The notes under the pieces are model-generated. The model searched no databases, was not told the DNA's origin, and worked only from the letters and a program-made list of their open reading frames with translations. Positions 1 to 12,018 of a stretch of 64,000 bases of DNA are shown piece after piece. The DNA comes from Chamaecyparis obtusa. Its lineage: Eukaryota; Streptophyta; Pinopsida; Cupressales; Cupressaceae. The position numbers were made by a program, and so were the translations under genes. Every line of letters starts with the position of its first letter. The stretch's first letter is position 1. The stretch lies in the NCBI GenBank assembly GCA_027943335.1, contig BSBK01007858.1, forward strand, positions 116,001 to 180,000, in the 5' to 3' direction.

Positions 1-932
1 CGATAATTTGCCTAATCGATTACCACTAGTAAGAAAGATCAGTCATCAGATGAATTTCATTCCAGGAGCTAGTTTTCCAAATAAGGCAACACATAAAATG
101 ACACTAGCAAAAAGTGAAGAGTTGAAGACAGATTTGAAGTTTAGTTCATCACATCATCCATAGACTGATGGACAGACAGAGGTGGTGAATAGGAGTTTGG
201 GAAGTTTGTTGAGATTTTGGTTGGAGATAAGCCAATAGGATGGGATTTAATTTTACCACAGGCAGAATTTGCATACAATAATTATGTCAATAGGAGCACT
301 GGTAAATCACCATTCCAGATTATATATGGAAATAGTCTAAGAAATGCATCTGAGTTGAGAAAGATAGATAAAGGAGAAATAAGTAGTGCTGAAGCTGAAG
401 ATTTTGCAGAACATTTGAAGAACATCCATAAAGAGGTGAGGAAGCACATTACCAAGATGAATGTAGAGTATAAGGCTAAGGTAGATGAGAAAAGGAGGCA
501 TAAGGAATTTTAGATTGAAGATGAAGTCATGGTTCATTTGCGGAAGGAGCGATTTCTAGTTGGTACATATAACAAATTGAAAATGAAGAAGTTTGGGCCA
601 TGTAAAATACTGAAGAAGCATGATTTAGGAAATGCATATGAAGTAGAATTGCCTACTGAGCTGAATATTTCACCAGTGTTTAACATTTCAGATTTGACAG
701 AGTATCATGAGGGAGGTGTTGAAGATGACATCACAACAGCACAATGGAGTATTCCAGCAACTGATTCAGATATCAAGGAGATTGAGGATATACTGGATAG
801 TCGAGTTGGAAAAAGCACACGGAACAGGACATATGAAGAATATCTAGTCAAGTGGAAAGGATGACCTATTGAAGATTCATCATGGCTGACAAAGGAGGAG
901 GTTAACCATCTTGATTTTCCTCTTCACACCTG
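1..932 (+). pseudogene. Chromovirus K: integrase C-terminal part plus chromodomain (3' end of pol)
   Basis: This is the 3' end of a Ty3/gypsy chromovirus pol. The end of the integrase catalytic core is seen at about 130-216, with the motif TDGQTEVVNRSLG that carries the third acidic residue. It is followed by the C-terminal region (AYNNYVNRSTGKSPF, then [16 protein letters not shown] near 670-705). A chromodomain follows at about 781-930, with IEDILDSR and [10 protein letters not shown], the core that binds histone tails in this family and directs integration. In-frame stops at about 163, 229, 511 and 862 show it is dead. The 5' part lies beyond the left window edge. It reads in the same direction as the LTR that follows. 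The family is secure; assignment to a sublineage such as Tekay is not. Confidence 0.88.
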
Positions 933-967
933 AGTCGTGACAAGGTCACTTCTCAAATTACCCTGGG

Positions 968-1908
968 TGTCTAATGCAGGAGCATCCTGGGTGTAAGAGC
1001 AATCTTGCATCACCCAAAAATATTTTTGTTTGCTTTTGAATAAGGGCTATCTTGTGCAGAGCTGCTATTTATGGAAACTTACTATTTTTAGTAAGTTGGT
1101 CATATATTCTCGAAATGTTATGATTTTACAGGTGGAGGTTCATCTTAGTCATATCAGCCTTCCAGTTGAGTTTCATTGCCACATCATCTGTATTGGTGAA
1201 GTTATTGAGGTTTTTGGGTACGAAATCTTTCAGGTCAATTTTGAAGGCCTTAGAGGCTCCAAATCATGATTGACCCCCGACTGATTGGCACTTGCACGTT
1301 AGACACTGAAGATCTTGTCATGGCATTTCCAAAAAGTGGTTACAATAGAAAAATGAAACTACGGTTAAAAATTTATGGCCTCCGGAAGTTGGGTTACCTA
1401 AAAACATATTTTGTATTTTCTTTGAGCCGGCCCTATTGTAATAATTGTAAAAATAAAATAATTTCATGTTTAGTCAGCCTAAAAGGCTAAATTTCTAGAA
1501 CCTTCTAAGGCGGTGGAAATTGCCTATATAAGGAAGGCCCGTAGTGTTGTCTTAGGCAGTTTGGAGCAATTATGGGGAGATCTAGGTAATGATTCAAGAC
1601 TTTGTCCAACCAAATATTGTAAGGGGAATGCCCATGTGGCTTTGCATATTGTAATTCTAAAATTTATAATTCCACACTTGTGGAGATAATAAGAAGCCCA
1701 TTTTCTATTCTTGCAAATTGTTGTTGTTTCTCTATTTATGTTATGTGTTTGTGGTATTAAGCGAAGCACCCTTCATCAAGAATGCTCCAAACTTCTTAGT
1801 CACACTTGTAATAATTTGAACTAAACTCTTGGATGAAGCTTAAAAATTATCAATATCACTTCTCCATAGCTATCCTTAATTTATCTTGTTATTTGGTACA
1901 TTCCGACA
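968..1908 (+). repeat. Candidate 3' LTR of chromovirus K
   Basis: The segment begins TGTCTAATGCAGG and ends ATTCCGACA, so its termini form the short inverted repeat TGTC/GACA usual for LTRs. A promoter-like TATATAAGG lies near 1524. It follows the chromodomain directly, as a 3' LTR should. The partner LTR is outside the window, so the ends are inferred from sequence and position. No strong purine tract precedes 968. If the end at 1908 is right, TGTTA (1909-1913) would be the right-hand target site duplication. Confidence 0.5.
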
Positions 1909-2265
1909 TGTTAGGAATTTCCTCTAGCTAGAAAATATTACTTTGGTCTCTTGACTACATACTTAGCTAGTAGAATGCTCACTTGTCCACCATCTCTTTG
2001 ATCAACTCTCTTGGATGCTCTATCCAACCTCTTGCTTGTTCACAAGAGTCATACATAGGTGTCTCCCCGCAACTTGGGCACCTCGTGGCAAGTCTTCTTT
2101 ACTCTATATATTTTACGCTAAATTACACTATGGAGAAGTGAACATTTTTACTTACCTAGCTTGAACATCAAGTCATCATAAGTCATCCTATTTGGCTTTA
2201 GTGAATCTTCTTTCATGTAGGTCACAACTACATCAAAGATCTATGAAGGAAAACAACCTAAAGCT
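1909..2265 (+). pseudogene. Element C: end of leader and first codons of gag
   Basis: The last part (about 2215-2265) aligns with the gag start of element D: an ATG context CTTTCATGT, then the protein stretch KIYEGKQPKA. The second codon is a stop. The upstream 300 bases hold no ORF and are read as remaining untranslated leader. The left edge is the presumed insertion point of chromovirus K. The right edge is the AAGCT (2261-2265) duplicated by element A. Confidence 0.6.
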
Positions 2266-3525
2266 TGTAATACCCCAAAAATGGGCTATATGTTCATTAA
2301 CCTCTTACATCCTCAAATCGAACGAAATCGACATCAAAGTCCTAACCTAAGGCACATCTGCACATTATCAAATTTAATTGATTTTATCCTAAATTCTGCA
2401 TCGAGGAATATTCTTAGCAATATTCCTAATTATCTTAATTATCTTTAATTTAATGATTGTTTGGCGATAAATCTTATTTATCCTAAAGTTTAATTAATTG
2501 AATATTCTGAATATTTAATTAATTTGATTTAATTCTGCCACTTAATTATTCAATTGAATTTAATTATATTTATTCCTAAGTATTATTATTTAAATTTGAC
2601 AATAAATTAAAATTCCTATCATTAATTGATTAAATTCTTATTTAATTAATTAAAGCAAGTTGTCATATTTAATGATATTATTTTTTAACAAAAGTTTGAA
2701 TAAATGATTGATTAACCCATAAATCAATTGTTTTATTTCAAAAATCAGTTAAGTTGAGAATAAATCACTTTATTTATTTATTAATTCATAATTATCCATG
2801 TGCACAATCAAAGAGCAGTTAAACTCCAAATCAGAAAATCAATGCAAGTTACTGACTTTTTGGAACTCAACATCATTTTTTAGTTCAAAGTTGATCTAAA
2901 CTTCTAATTTGAGTTAAAAAGCTATTTTTGCATGATTTGCATAATTTTTGTGAATTAATTATCTTTTGTTTTTGATAACTCAAAAATCAACTTGAGTTTA
3001 TCAAGAGTGATTTATGGCTTTTTCCATGCACCTCCAAAGCCCTGGATTTCTATAAAATCAAGGCTTTAGCTCCTCATTTGAGATCCACGAATTTGCATCC
3101 TCACACTGTCGAATTGGAGACTGAAGAATCATCTTTGTGAATCCAATCTGTTGTGAGATCATTCTTGTTTTTGAGCATTGCATATCATTTAGAATTCATT
3201 GATAGATCAATTTATAGCATATCAATTTCATCTAGCATAGATTCATATCAGATTTCTCATTCTTATTGCATCATAAAATCCAAAAAAATAGATTAATTTG
3301 CATTCATTACTTCATCGCTATCTTGCATTCAAATCCTTCATTTAGGTGTCGTCAAGGTCACTGATCTTGATTACAATATAAGAACATCAATCTCACACCT
3401 ATTAGAAAGCAATAAATCACCTGGTTAGTTTAGCTTTCAATTCATTGCAGATTTAATTTTTGCTAACCTCTAATGTTTTACTGAAGTGTTGTGTCTACAG
3501 ACCAGGTACAAAATTCACACACATA
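2266..3525 (+). repeat. 5' LTR of Tat element A
   Basis: Begins TGTAATACCCC and ends CACACACATA. It is AT-rich in U3, with a TATA box TATAAAATCA at 3051-3060, so U3 is about 785 bases. The same sequence recurs at 18879-20138. The PBS starts 4 bases after the LTR. Confidence 0.93.
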
Positions 3526-3529
3526 TTTC

Positions 3530-3547
3530 TGGCACCGACCGTGGGGC
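3530..3547 (+). promoter_or_regulatory. Primer binding site of element A
   Basis: TGGCACCGACCGTGGGGC lies 4 bases after the 5' LTR. It is the Tat-type PBS, starting TGG to pair with the CCA tail of the primer tRNA. The matching tRNA cannot be named with certainty from the window. Element D has the close variant TGGCACCCACTGTGGGGC. Confidence 0.85.
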
Positions 3548-5835
3548 CCTGAAATGGGTTTCCAATTCAATTCTATCAATTTCTATCTTTTTCTTCTCGA
3601 TTTCTATGCAAAATTATGATTTTTAATTTTATGTCTGTACAATTTTTGTATGAGTTTCTGACAAAAGTTGTATCAGACTGTACCTACTATCGTACAACAA
3701 TATATCAGATCGAGGATCGTATCAGATTGTACACACTATCGTTTGAAATTTCAACTGTCGTTTCATTAAACACCTAGTGTCGTATGAGTTTTTGGACTGT
3801 CATCTAGGAACAGACCCACTATCGTACGAGTTTCTGCACCAGATTTCAATTGTCATTTCATTTTTCAGGGCACTTTGTCAGATTTGATTTTTAGATTTGG
3901 ACTAATAGCTAATCTTAACAATTGGAATTCTTTGTTTTTGATTGACTCCTAGTGGTTTTGATTGGAAAAAGTGCAAGAATTGCTAAAAATAGGTAAAAAT
4001 CTACTAAGCGCATTGCGAGGAATTTAGGTAATCTTCTCAGCTGATAAGACTTTGATTTTGGACTTAAAACGAACATCTCGCATGTCTAGCTTGAGTGACT
4101 TTTATTGCTTTCCTATCACAGACTTCATTTGGGCTATAAAAATGAACATAGTTTGCTTTCAGCATCTCTGTTACACACAGTAATTAGGCCCATGAACACT
4201 ATTTTTGGATCTTGAGAGAGTGGGTTCCCAGCGAAACTCTTCTCAACGAAGGATCCCTTGTAGGTGGGGAGGATACTTTGAGAGTCTCATGTTTTACTAG
4301 ATCGGTGGGTCTTCAACTTTTGATTGAGGCATTCTCTCTCTGGAGAGGTTGATAGATCACGAGGGGTTGACATCATAGATCTTTGTGAGATAATCTTAGT
4401 CTTAGCGTGTTAGATTTATCTATCTACTTTGTTTGGGTTAAAAGTGAAAAGGTTAGAGGACTATGCTCTACTCCCTTTTTGGGTAGTATCAGAAACTCGA
4501 ATCCTTGAATCTAGAACCAGTCCCCATGTGGTATACTTTGTGAGTCATCTTTAGAGAGGGTTAACCATAGTGGACATTCCCTAAATTGGGCCAACCACGT
4601 TGATGGAACCTCAAGCGGTAATAGCCATTTTTGTCATGGTAGTGACAGCCGCTATATAAATGTCCTTGTGGAAGAAATCTTCATAGGGTGTGGTTCATTG
4701 TGGGTTGTCAGATCTCCCTAGCAGCTCCTGATTGATTAAATTCTCAGACTGTGTCAAAACCCTGGTGCGTCGGGATTGGAGTTCACCCCTTTGGATCATA
4801 AAAGTTGCAGAGTCAAACCATTACTAAAAATCCTAGAGAGGCCAAATTTTTATTTTCTAGGAATATGTGCATTATTGCAAAACTTTTTGGAACATACACA
4901 ATTAGCACTCTTAGGTATTAGTACAAATTCAGTCACTTGATTGTTCATGTGCAAGGTTGCTTTTTCCCTTGTTCATTGTTTTTAGACATGCTTGAAATCA
5001 CTTGCTTGTTGTTCTATGTGCTTGTTTATCTACTTGGCTACTAAAAATGAACAAATCTAGTATAATCTTCAAATCTGGACAGTACAATTTGCAAACAATC
5101 TGAAACTAAAAACCCTAAATTTGCAAACTTTGAAGTGAAATTCCTTTCTAGAGTCAAAAGTCATCTCAAGAGGTCAAAAAGTCATACGATTTTTCCCAAG
5201 TATCATTTCAGAACTACCCAACTCTCATATGATAAAGAACCTAGTGTCATACGAGTTTTGTTGCCAGAAAGTTCCAAAAGTCAAATCCTGCTAGCAACTA
5301 TCATGCGAGTTTTTGCAACTATCATACGAGTTTTTCAACTGTTGTTTCATAGCATACCCACTGTCATACGAGCCTGCAGAAAGTCATTTGGAAAATTTTT
5401 GAAAAGTTGTCAAAAAATTGTCAGAATTGCCAGATACTTAGCTTCTTCAGCCTAATTCCAGAATCTGTCAAACAAATCACTGTGTCAGGAACAGAGCAGT
5501 AGCTATTGAGAATCCTATCATTTTCCAAAAGTGGCCTTTTGAATTTGATCTAGTCTTTTGTTTAATCGATTTGAGTCCTTTTCTTCTTGTGTCAAGGCCT
5601 TGTCAGATCTATCAATCTTCAATCAATCTTCAAAAATAGACTAAGTGTTGTGAACTCATGTCTGCTATCTTTTGGGGCCATCTACCAATACATACAGGGC
5701 ATAGTATCCTTCACCCACGTCTAATCAAATCTTCAAACCAATCATAATCTTGACAAGGTTGCATCATCTAATTTTCTCAAATCAAATCATTCTTCAGTTG
5801 TCTTCGTCCTATTCTTTTTGCTTCACTTGAGGTTA
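3548..5835 (+). other. Untranslated leader of element A with two motif clusters and a conserved block
   Basis: No coding frame longer than about 100 codons is seen in 2.3 kb. Three things stand out. Clusters of a short motif like TCGTACGAGTTT or TCATACGAG occur near 3685-3840 and again near 5150-5380. Between them, about 4040-4850, the sequence matches the leader of element D (25370-26165) much better than the LTRs of the two elements match each other. The rest is unremarkable AT-rich leader. The small ORF at 5135-5455 consists largely of the repeated motif and is not regarded as a gene. Confidence 0.7.
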
Positions 5836-7590
5836 ATGGTGGAAACTAGAGCTTCCTCACACAAGAAATCAAGAGAAGCATCTCATACCTTTCCTTTGAC
5901 TGCTATCCAAGGCCCAACTCTTGAGCAGCTCTACAATTCTAATCTTTACGAAGAAGATAGTCTTGGCAACTTTCGATTAAAATCTAGTTACATACCTCCT
6001 CCATCAACTCTCAGAGGTAATCAACAAAGCCCCCCTCAATCTATTCCAGGGAGTCCTAAAACTCCTACCATGTCTCAAGTAGGGACAAACCATGGCTCTC
6101 AAGGAGCTCAATCCCAACATGGCAGAGATCAGGAACCCACACCTGAAGAAATTGCCTAATATCAAAATGATGATGAATTCAAGAAGATGATGAGGCATTT
6201 CTTGAAATAAAATAGAGAAACATACTTTTTATAGTTAGCTCATCAAGGGGCTAAGCTTCCTCCTAATTTTAGTGTCGACGATATCATCACACATGAGAAA
6301 GAAACTCTAATAACGGCCATGATGAAATAGATGCATGCCTTACAAGTCAAACTGAATAAACTTGAAAAAGAGAAGGAACCCAGGGAGTTCTCCATGGAGG
6401 CTCTATGTCCTTTTCCATTTGACAAAGGCTTGTATATGCCACCATTCCCAAAAAGAGTGGAGATGTCAAAGTATGATAAATATGACAGACACTCTGATCC
6501 TCAAGATCATGTCAGAGAGTTCTGTACACAATCCATGGAGTTCATGCATGAACCAACCTATCTCATGCACCTCTTTCCTAGATCTCTGGGAGGAGCATCC
6601 ATTCATTGGTTTTCTAGATTGCCACCTACTATCAAAACTTTTGAGGAGTTGATCAAATTATTTTATCAACAATACTCCTGCAATATTCAACATCTGGTCA
6701 CCATGATCGATATCTGAAATCTCAAGCAATATCCAAGAGAACCATTCCTAACATTCCTCAAAAGACGGTGAAAGAAATTATCTCTATATGCCAGACCTAT
6801 TCCAGAGACCAAAAAACTAGAGATATTCATCAATAACCTTGTTCCAGAAATCAATTACCCTTTACAAATGCAAGATCATATATCTTTTGACAAAATGGTA
6901 GATAATGCTATCAAAATTGAAAAAGTACTTGTGAAAAAAGGATATCACACTTCAAAAGGACAAGTACGAATCTAGATCTAGTTCAAAAGATAAAAACAAA
7001 AACTAGAACAAGAACAAAGGCATCATCACAGATGGCATTGTTAACACTATCCATGCCCCATCAAAGGCACCAGCCTACAATCTCTTGGCACCCAAGCCAT
7101 TAAAGCTTCAGAACAAAAGTCTTCCAAACCATCTCAGAAGAAGCCAGAATACAAATCTTGGGATAATAAATGAAAGTTCACTCCTCTTGGAGAATCTTTG
7201 GAATCCACTATGAGAACTCTGATGGCTGATAACATCATCTCTTTGCCTGAGATCTGATAATCTGATCCTGATCCTAAACCGAAATGGTGGAAAGAAAATG
7301 AATTCTATGATTTCCATCGGGGTAAAGGTCACAAAACTAATAACTGCTTCCACTTGAAACATACTATTCAAGAGCTTATCGATAGAGGAGACATCACGGT
7401 TGACAATCCTAAAAGCAATAATGATCATATGGCATTTACAGAACCATTTCTAAAACATGGTCAAGAAGTTTCATCTTCTCAGCCTAATATGGGGGCAAAA
7501 TTCAATTATGCTTACCCTGGAAATAATGTTGTCATCAATATGGTTGAACCATGTCTCTCTAAGAGTTGCAATGTCATCACAATTGTATGA
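5836..7590 (+). pseudogene. Element A gag (capsid and zinc knuckle region)
   Basis: The frame starts with ATG at 5836 (protein MVETRASS). The capsid core spans about 6400-6900 and shows the retrotransposon gag signature, with FPKRVEMSKYDKYD and MHLFPRSLGGASIHWF. Near 7306-7356 a zinc-knuckle-like motif reads YDFHRGKGHKTNNC. The first cysteine of the usual CxxH pattern appears replaced by tyrosine. Stops occur near 6157, 6208, 6232, 6328 and 6715. The segment about 6955-7090 is in another frame, with the frame restored afterwards, so two compensating indels are likely. Gag would form the virus-like particle that packages the RNA. Confidence 0.87.
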
Positions 7591-8600
7591 AGAGATAGAG
7601 ATCATTCCTCAACTAACGCAATTAATCAATCACAAGCTCAAGCACATCTAAAGGGACAAATCCCAGATTCATCTAATGTCCCTAAGATACCTTTCAATCT
7701 TTCATCTACTTCCAAACAGAAGGCTGCTTCCAAATCTTCCAATCCTAAGGATACAAGGCCTGCATCTTATAGCATTGTTCAACAACTCCAACACACTAGT
7801 GCAAAAATCTCCATGTTTGAGTTGCTTCGAATATCTCCAGCTCACAGAGCCATTCTAGACAAATCTTTGCTCGGATCTAATGTTCCTAACGACCTTGATT
7901 TAGACAGGTTCCAGACTATGGTTGGACATCTTACATCTCTACAATATATCTCCTTTTTAGAGGAAGATGACAAATCCTTGAGTCACCCACATAATCAGCC
8001 CTTGCATATAGAAGTTTTGATCCAGAACCATAGAGTCAAACGTGTGTTGATAGATGGGGGTGCTGGCCTAAACATTTATTCTTATAGCTTGATCACACAA
8101 TTGGGATTCACAAAATTGGCTATTGACCCTAGAAAGAAGATAACTATCAAAGCCTATCATGAACAAGAGAGATCTTCTAAAGGCACCATTGTCTTACCCA
8201 TCAAAGTAGGTCCAGTAATCAAAGATACCACATGTTAGGTGCTTGATCTACCTTTGGCTTACAACATCCTTCTAGGGAGACCATGGATACACGAAATGCA
8301 AGCTATTCCTTCTACATACCATCAATGTTTAAAATTTCCTTATGAAGGAGTAGAGGTTACTATCCCAGCAGATCTGAATACCACTTGCAATGCATTGAAG
8401 GAAAGTGTTGATAAGCTTGTTCCCAATAATAGAGAATCTTCCACTGAGCAGCCAAACGTTGCTTCAACATCTAAAATGGAAGACATTGCTAAAGAGGTCA
8501 ATATCAAAGAAAATGGGATAGGAGAATATATTATAGAGCTAGTCTTATCTTTGATGTCTCTCCCTATCTCGCCTAAGTCTTATGGACAAACTCTAAAATA
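7591..8600 (+). pseudogene. Element A aspartic protease
   Basis: The catalytic loop reads VLIDGGAGLNI, with the aspartate codon at 8053-8055. Plant Tat elements use DGG where retroviruses have DSG or DTG. The second conserved segment [15 protein letters not shown] lies at about 8260-8305. A TAG at 8236-8238 splits the domain, and another stop lies near 8599. The frame is the same as gag, so no frameshift is needed between gag and pol. The protease would cut the Gag-Pol polyprotein. Confidence 0.87.
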
Positions 8601-8649
8601 GTACAAACCAGAAACTCAAGAACTTCTTGAGGCATATAAAAAGAATTTT

Positions 8650-9132
8650 GTGGCAGAACAAGTATCCAAGCAAGAGACTGAAGAGGATGAAGTTGTACTT
8701 TCATGGCTCTATAAAGATGAATCTAGATCACAAAATGTTCAAACTAGTGGCTCTACAACACCAAAGATCCCTTCTAAGTCATGTGCTCCAGGAGATAAAT
8801 TGATAGTTAAGATGGGATATCCAGGTCGAGGACCTCTAGGAATCAGAGGAAAAGGTCTTGTGACACCTATTCCACATACTAGTAGAGCAAATAAGAATAC
8901 TATTGGCCTAGGCTTTAAGAAGAAACCCTATCACCTCAATGATGATTGTTCTCATGTCATAGAACAAATTGCACCAGGAGAACCCCTTCTCAATAAGGGA
9001 GAAACTAAACCATCAGACAGTGATTCAAATAGTTTTGAACTCATTCCTTATGAGCGCTTCCCACAAGAGATAAAAGATCTACTTTCTGATGGAGATGATC
9101 CCATAAAAAGAATTAATGTAGTAGAAACATAA
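8650..9132 (+). pseudogene. Element A G-patch module between protease and RT
   Basis: A glycine-rich stretch at about 8791-8920 reads KMGYPGRGPLGIRGKG, followed by NTIGLGF. This fits the G-patch pattern (hydrophobic, MGY, spaced glycines), a module that binds RNA or helicases in host proteins and also follows the protease in betaretroviruses. Elements C (50059-50343) and D (30600-30770) have the same module in the same place. It lies in the gag-pol frame and ends at a TAA. The domain name rests on pattern only. Confidence 0.65.
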
Positions 9133-10140
9133 GAACCTACTATCAAACCAGAGATAGTTGCCCCACAAGAACCAACTATTCTCGAAGGTAATCAAAATGG
9201 GGAAGAAAATCCTATCACCATAGCTGAGCATTTAGAGTGTTCTAGTGATTCTGAGACAGATTCCCATGAGTACGAATATAAATCTGAATCTGAGGGTAAC
9301 CCTTCTTGGGGTATTCATCCTGACTTTACACATGTGCTAAGATTTCCTAGAAGTCCTAAATCAGAAAATGAATCAAATGACTATGAATGGGGAGCCATTC
9401 CAGAGGAAGATGAGCTTATCACAAAGAAACATGTTGATGTTATTCACCAATTTGTATCCACACCCAACATGAGTTGAGAGCAAAATAATGAACTTAACAA
9501 GTCTGATCCACCGATGCCTGAAGTGGACTCCCATAATGACGTTGAGCCTATTCATGAGTTGAATGTCTTAAGTTGTAATATCACCTTTGAAATCGAGCAT
9601 CGAGTTAGGACCAATGATGACAAATCCATATCCATGAACACAATCTCCCAAGCCTTCCACACTTTGACTATCCAATGCCCTGACCTTATTGACCAAACTT
9701 TCACAGATCCAAGCTATGGTGTTTACACCTTTCCCAATGACTATGCACTTGCTTGCTACCTCAATGTAGTTGAGCCTATGAGGACTTCCATCAGTGAACC
9801 GAGCGTTAGCATGACTGAGTCGGACATCAAGTATCTTAGTCAAAAGAATAAAAATAAAAATAAAAGGAGTTCTGAGGGTGAAAACCACTTTATGGCAGTC
9901 TCAGAACCTACAAAAGTAAAAATAAAAGATGTATTTGAAGGTGAAAACCTCTCTGAGGTGCCTAAGGATGAGATATTTGATGTCCTTCTGAGTCATTTAC
10001 AAGATAGATCTCTAGTTCTAATTGAGCCCACTCAATCTATCAATTTGGGTACAAAGGAGGAACCACAATTGGTACATGTAGCACAATCCTTATTAGAAGA
10101 AGAGAGACAAAAATTCACTACATTCTTAACAGAGAAAAAG
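9133..10140 (+). pseudogene. Element A acidic linker before reverse transcriptase
   Basis: This is the same frame as the rest of gag-pol, with a stop near 9475. The protein is rich in Glu, Asp, Ser and Asn and has no recognised fold. It includes a lysine-rich patch near 9840 and the phrase KVKIKDVFEGENLSE near 9915. Element D has a matching linker (31000-31800), so it is a conserved part of the polyprotein and not random sequence. It connects the G-patch module to RT. Confidence 0.6.
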
Positions 10141-11060
10141 GTCAATTTTGTGTGGAAATATTTAGATATGCTAGGATTGGATCCTAATCTTATCATGCAC
10201 CATTTATCCATTGCTCCTGAAGTAAAGCCCGTCAAGCAAAAGTTGAGAAAGATGCATCCCCATGTTTCACTCTTGGTAAAAGTTGAATTAGAGAAACTCC
10301 TAGGAGCCGGATTCATCCATGTCATAGACTATACTGAGTGGATTTCTAATATTGTACCTATTTCTAAACTAGATGGTTCAATCAGAGTGTGCACAGACTT
10401 TAGAGATGTGAACAGAGCATGCCCTAAGGATGATTTTCCACTACCTAACATTGATATGATAGTGGACATGACTGCAGGTTTCAAGATGTATTCCTTAATG
10501 GATGGCTTCTCTGGATATAATCAAATCAAAATAGCTCTAGAGGATCAAGATAAAACTACTTTCACATGTGCATGGGGTACCTTTTGTTGGAATGTTATGC
10601 CATTTGGGCTCAAAAATGTTGGTGCTACCTATCAATGAAGCATGACATCTATCTTTCATGATATGATGCATCGAACTATGGAAGAATATGTAGATGATAC
10701 TCTAGCTAAATCCATGCAAAGATCAGAACACTTAAAGGACTTGAGCATGATCCTAGACAAAATGGAAAAATTTAGTCTCTGATTAAATCCCAAGAAATGT
10801 GCATTTGGTGTTACATCTGGAAAACTCTTGGGATACATAGTTTCAAAGAAGGGCATTGAAGTTGATCCAGCTAAAGTAAAGGCTATAATAGAGATGCAAC
10901 CCCTGAAGAATATTAGTTAGATGAGAACTTTACAAGGGAGAGTACAATCTATCAGAAGATTCATATCACAGCTTGTTGACATATCACAACCTTTTACAAA
11001 AACATTACATAAAGGTGTGACATTTGCATGGAATGAAGAATGTGAGAAAAACTTTAACCA
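10141..11060 (+). pseudogene. Element A reverse transcriptase
   Basis: Ty3-type RT motifs appear in order: VCTDFRDVNRACPKDDFPLP near 10390, LMDGFSGYNQIKIA near 10498, MPFGLKNVGATYQ near 10600, and the active-site box YVDD at 10687-10698, intact. The polymerase then continues to the thumb and connection region, with GYIVSKKGIEVDPAKVKAI near 10830. Stops occur at about 10636, 10780 and 10918. At 10636 element D has a glutamine codon, consistent with decay of C to T. The domain would copy the element RNA into DNA in the particle. Confidence 0.93.
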
Positions 11061-11500
11061 TATCAAGATATATCTAGCAAATCCTCCTATCTTGATGCCT
11101 CCTATTCATGGGAAGCCATTGATCTTATATGTCTTCGCAATAGATACATCATTGGGGGCATTGCTAGCACAACAGGATGAGAATAAAAAGGAAAGAGCTA
11201 TCTATTATATCAGTAGAACTTTGGTTGCATATGAGAAGAACTATTCAATGATTGAGAAAGCTTGTCTAGCTGTAATCTTTGCATCACAGAAACTGAGACA
11301 TTACATGTTAGCTCATACCACTCATTTGGTAGCTAAAATCGATCCACTAAAGTAACTACTAAGCAAAGCTACCCTCATAGGTAGACTAGTTAAATGGGTC
11401 ATGCTCTTGAGTGAATTTGACATTGAATATGTTGAGAGAAAAGCTATAAAAGGATAGGTAATTGCTGATCAATTGGCTGAAGCACCACTATTTGATGATA
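11061..11500 (+). pseudogene. Element A RT-linked RNase H
   Basis: The first RNase H follows the RT connection. Visible motifs are ILYVFAIDTSLGALLAQQDE near 11125, YYISRTLVAYEKNYS near 11205 and LRHYMLAHTTHLV near 11290. Stops occur at 11353 and near 11455. In Tat elements this original domain is thought to have become a connection-like domain after the gain of a second RNase H, which follows here. Confidence 0.8.
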
Positions 11501-12018
11501 CACCACTACAAATGGAATTTCTAGATTCCTCTATCATGCATCTTTCTTCTAGAGAATGGCATTTGTTCTTTGATGGTTCCTATACATAGAATGGATCCAG
11601 AGCAGGCATATTATTCATAACTCCTCAAGGATACTCAATACCCAAAGCATTTCGATTAAAGTTTCCTTGCACAAACAATGTTGTTGAATATGAAGCCCTT
11701 CTTAATGGCATGAAAATAGCAATTGAATGGAGGGTGACAGAGATACACATTCATGGAGACTCACAACTTGTTCTCCATCAAGTCAATGATGTATACCAAA
11801 CTAAAGATGAAAAGCTCATTCCTTACAAGAGAATGGTAGATGATCTAAAGAAATATTTCATATCTATCACATTTGAAAAAATTCCTAGAATAGAGAATAA
11901 GGCTGCCGATGCAATGGTAACATTATCTACTCTCTTACTGCAGCCTAAACATGAGCTACGCTATGAGTTCCTAGTGGAAGCACTATCTTATCCTGCATAT
12001 GACTCACCCAAAACCTAA
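11501..12018 (+). pseudogene. Element A second (archaeal-type) RNase H
   Basis: A second RNase H starts with WHLFFDGSYT near 11557, where the aspartate is the first catalytic residue. It continues with VVEYEALLNGMKIAIE near 11678 and IHGDSQLVLHQVN near 11750, then ENKAADAMVTLS near 11895. This duplicated RNase H (aRNH) is diagnostic of the plant Tat lineage. A TAG interrupts the first motif near 11588. It removes the RNA strand during reverse transcription. Confidence 0.87.

Noticed and set aside
3685..3840. CRISPR-like regular repeats in the leader of A
   Set aside because: Spacing is irregular, units are degenerate and short, and the context is a plant retrotransposon.
5135..5455. Leader ORF of 106 codons in A as a possible extra upstream gene (like ORF1 of Ogre)
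   Set aside because: It is made largely of the repeated CATACGAG words, has no counterpart in D, and shows no protein family pattern.
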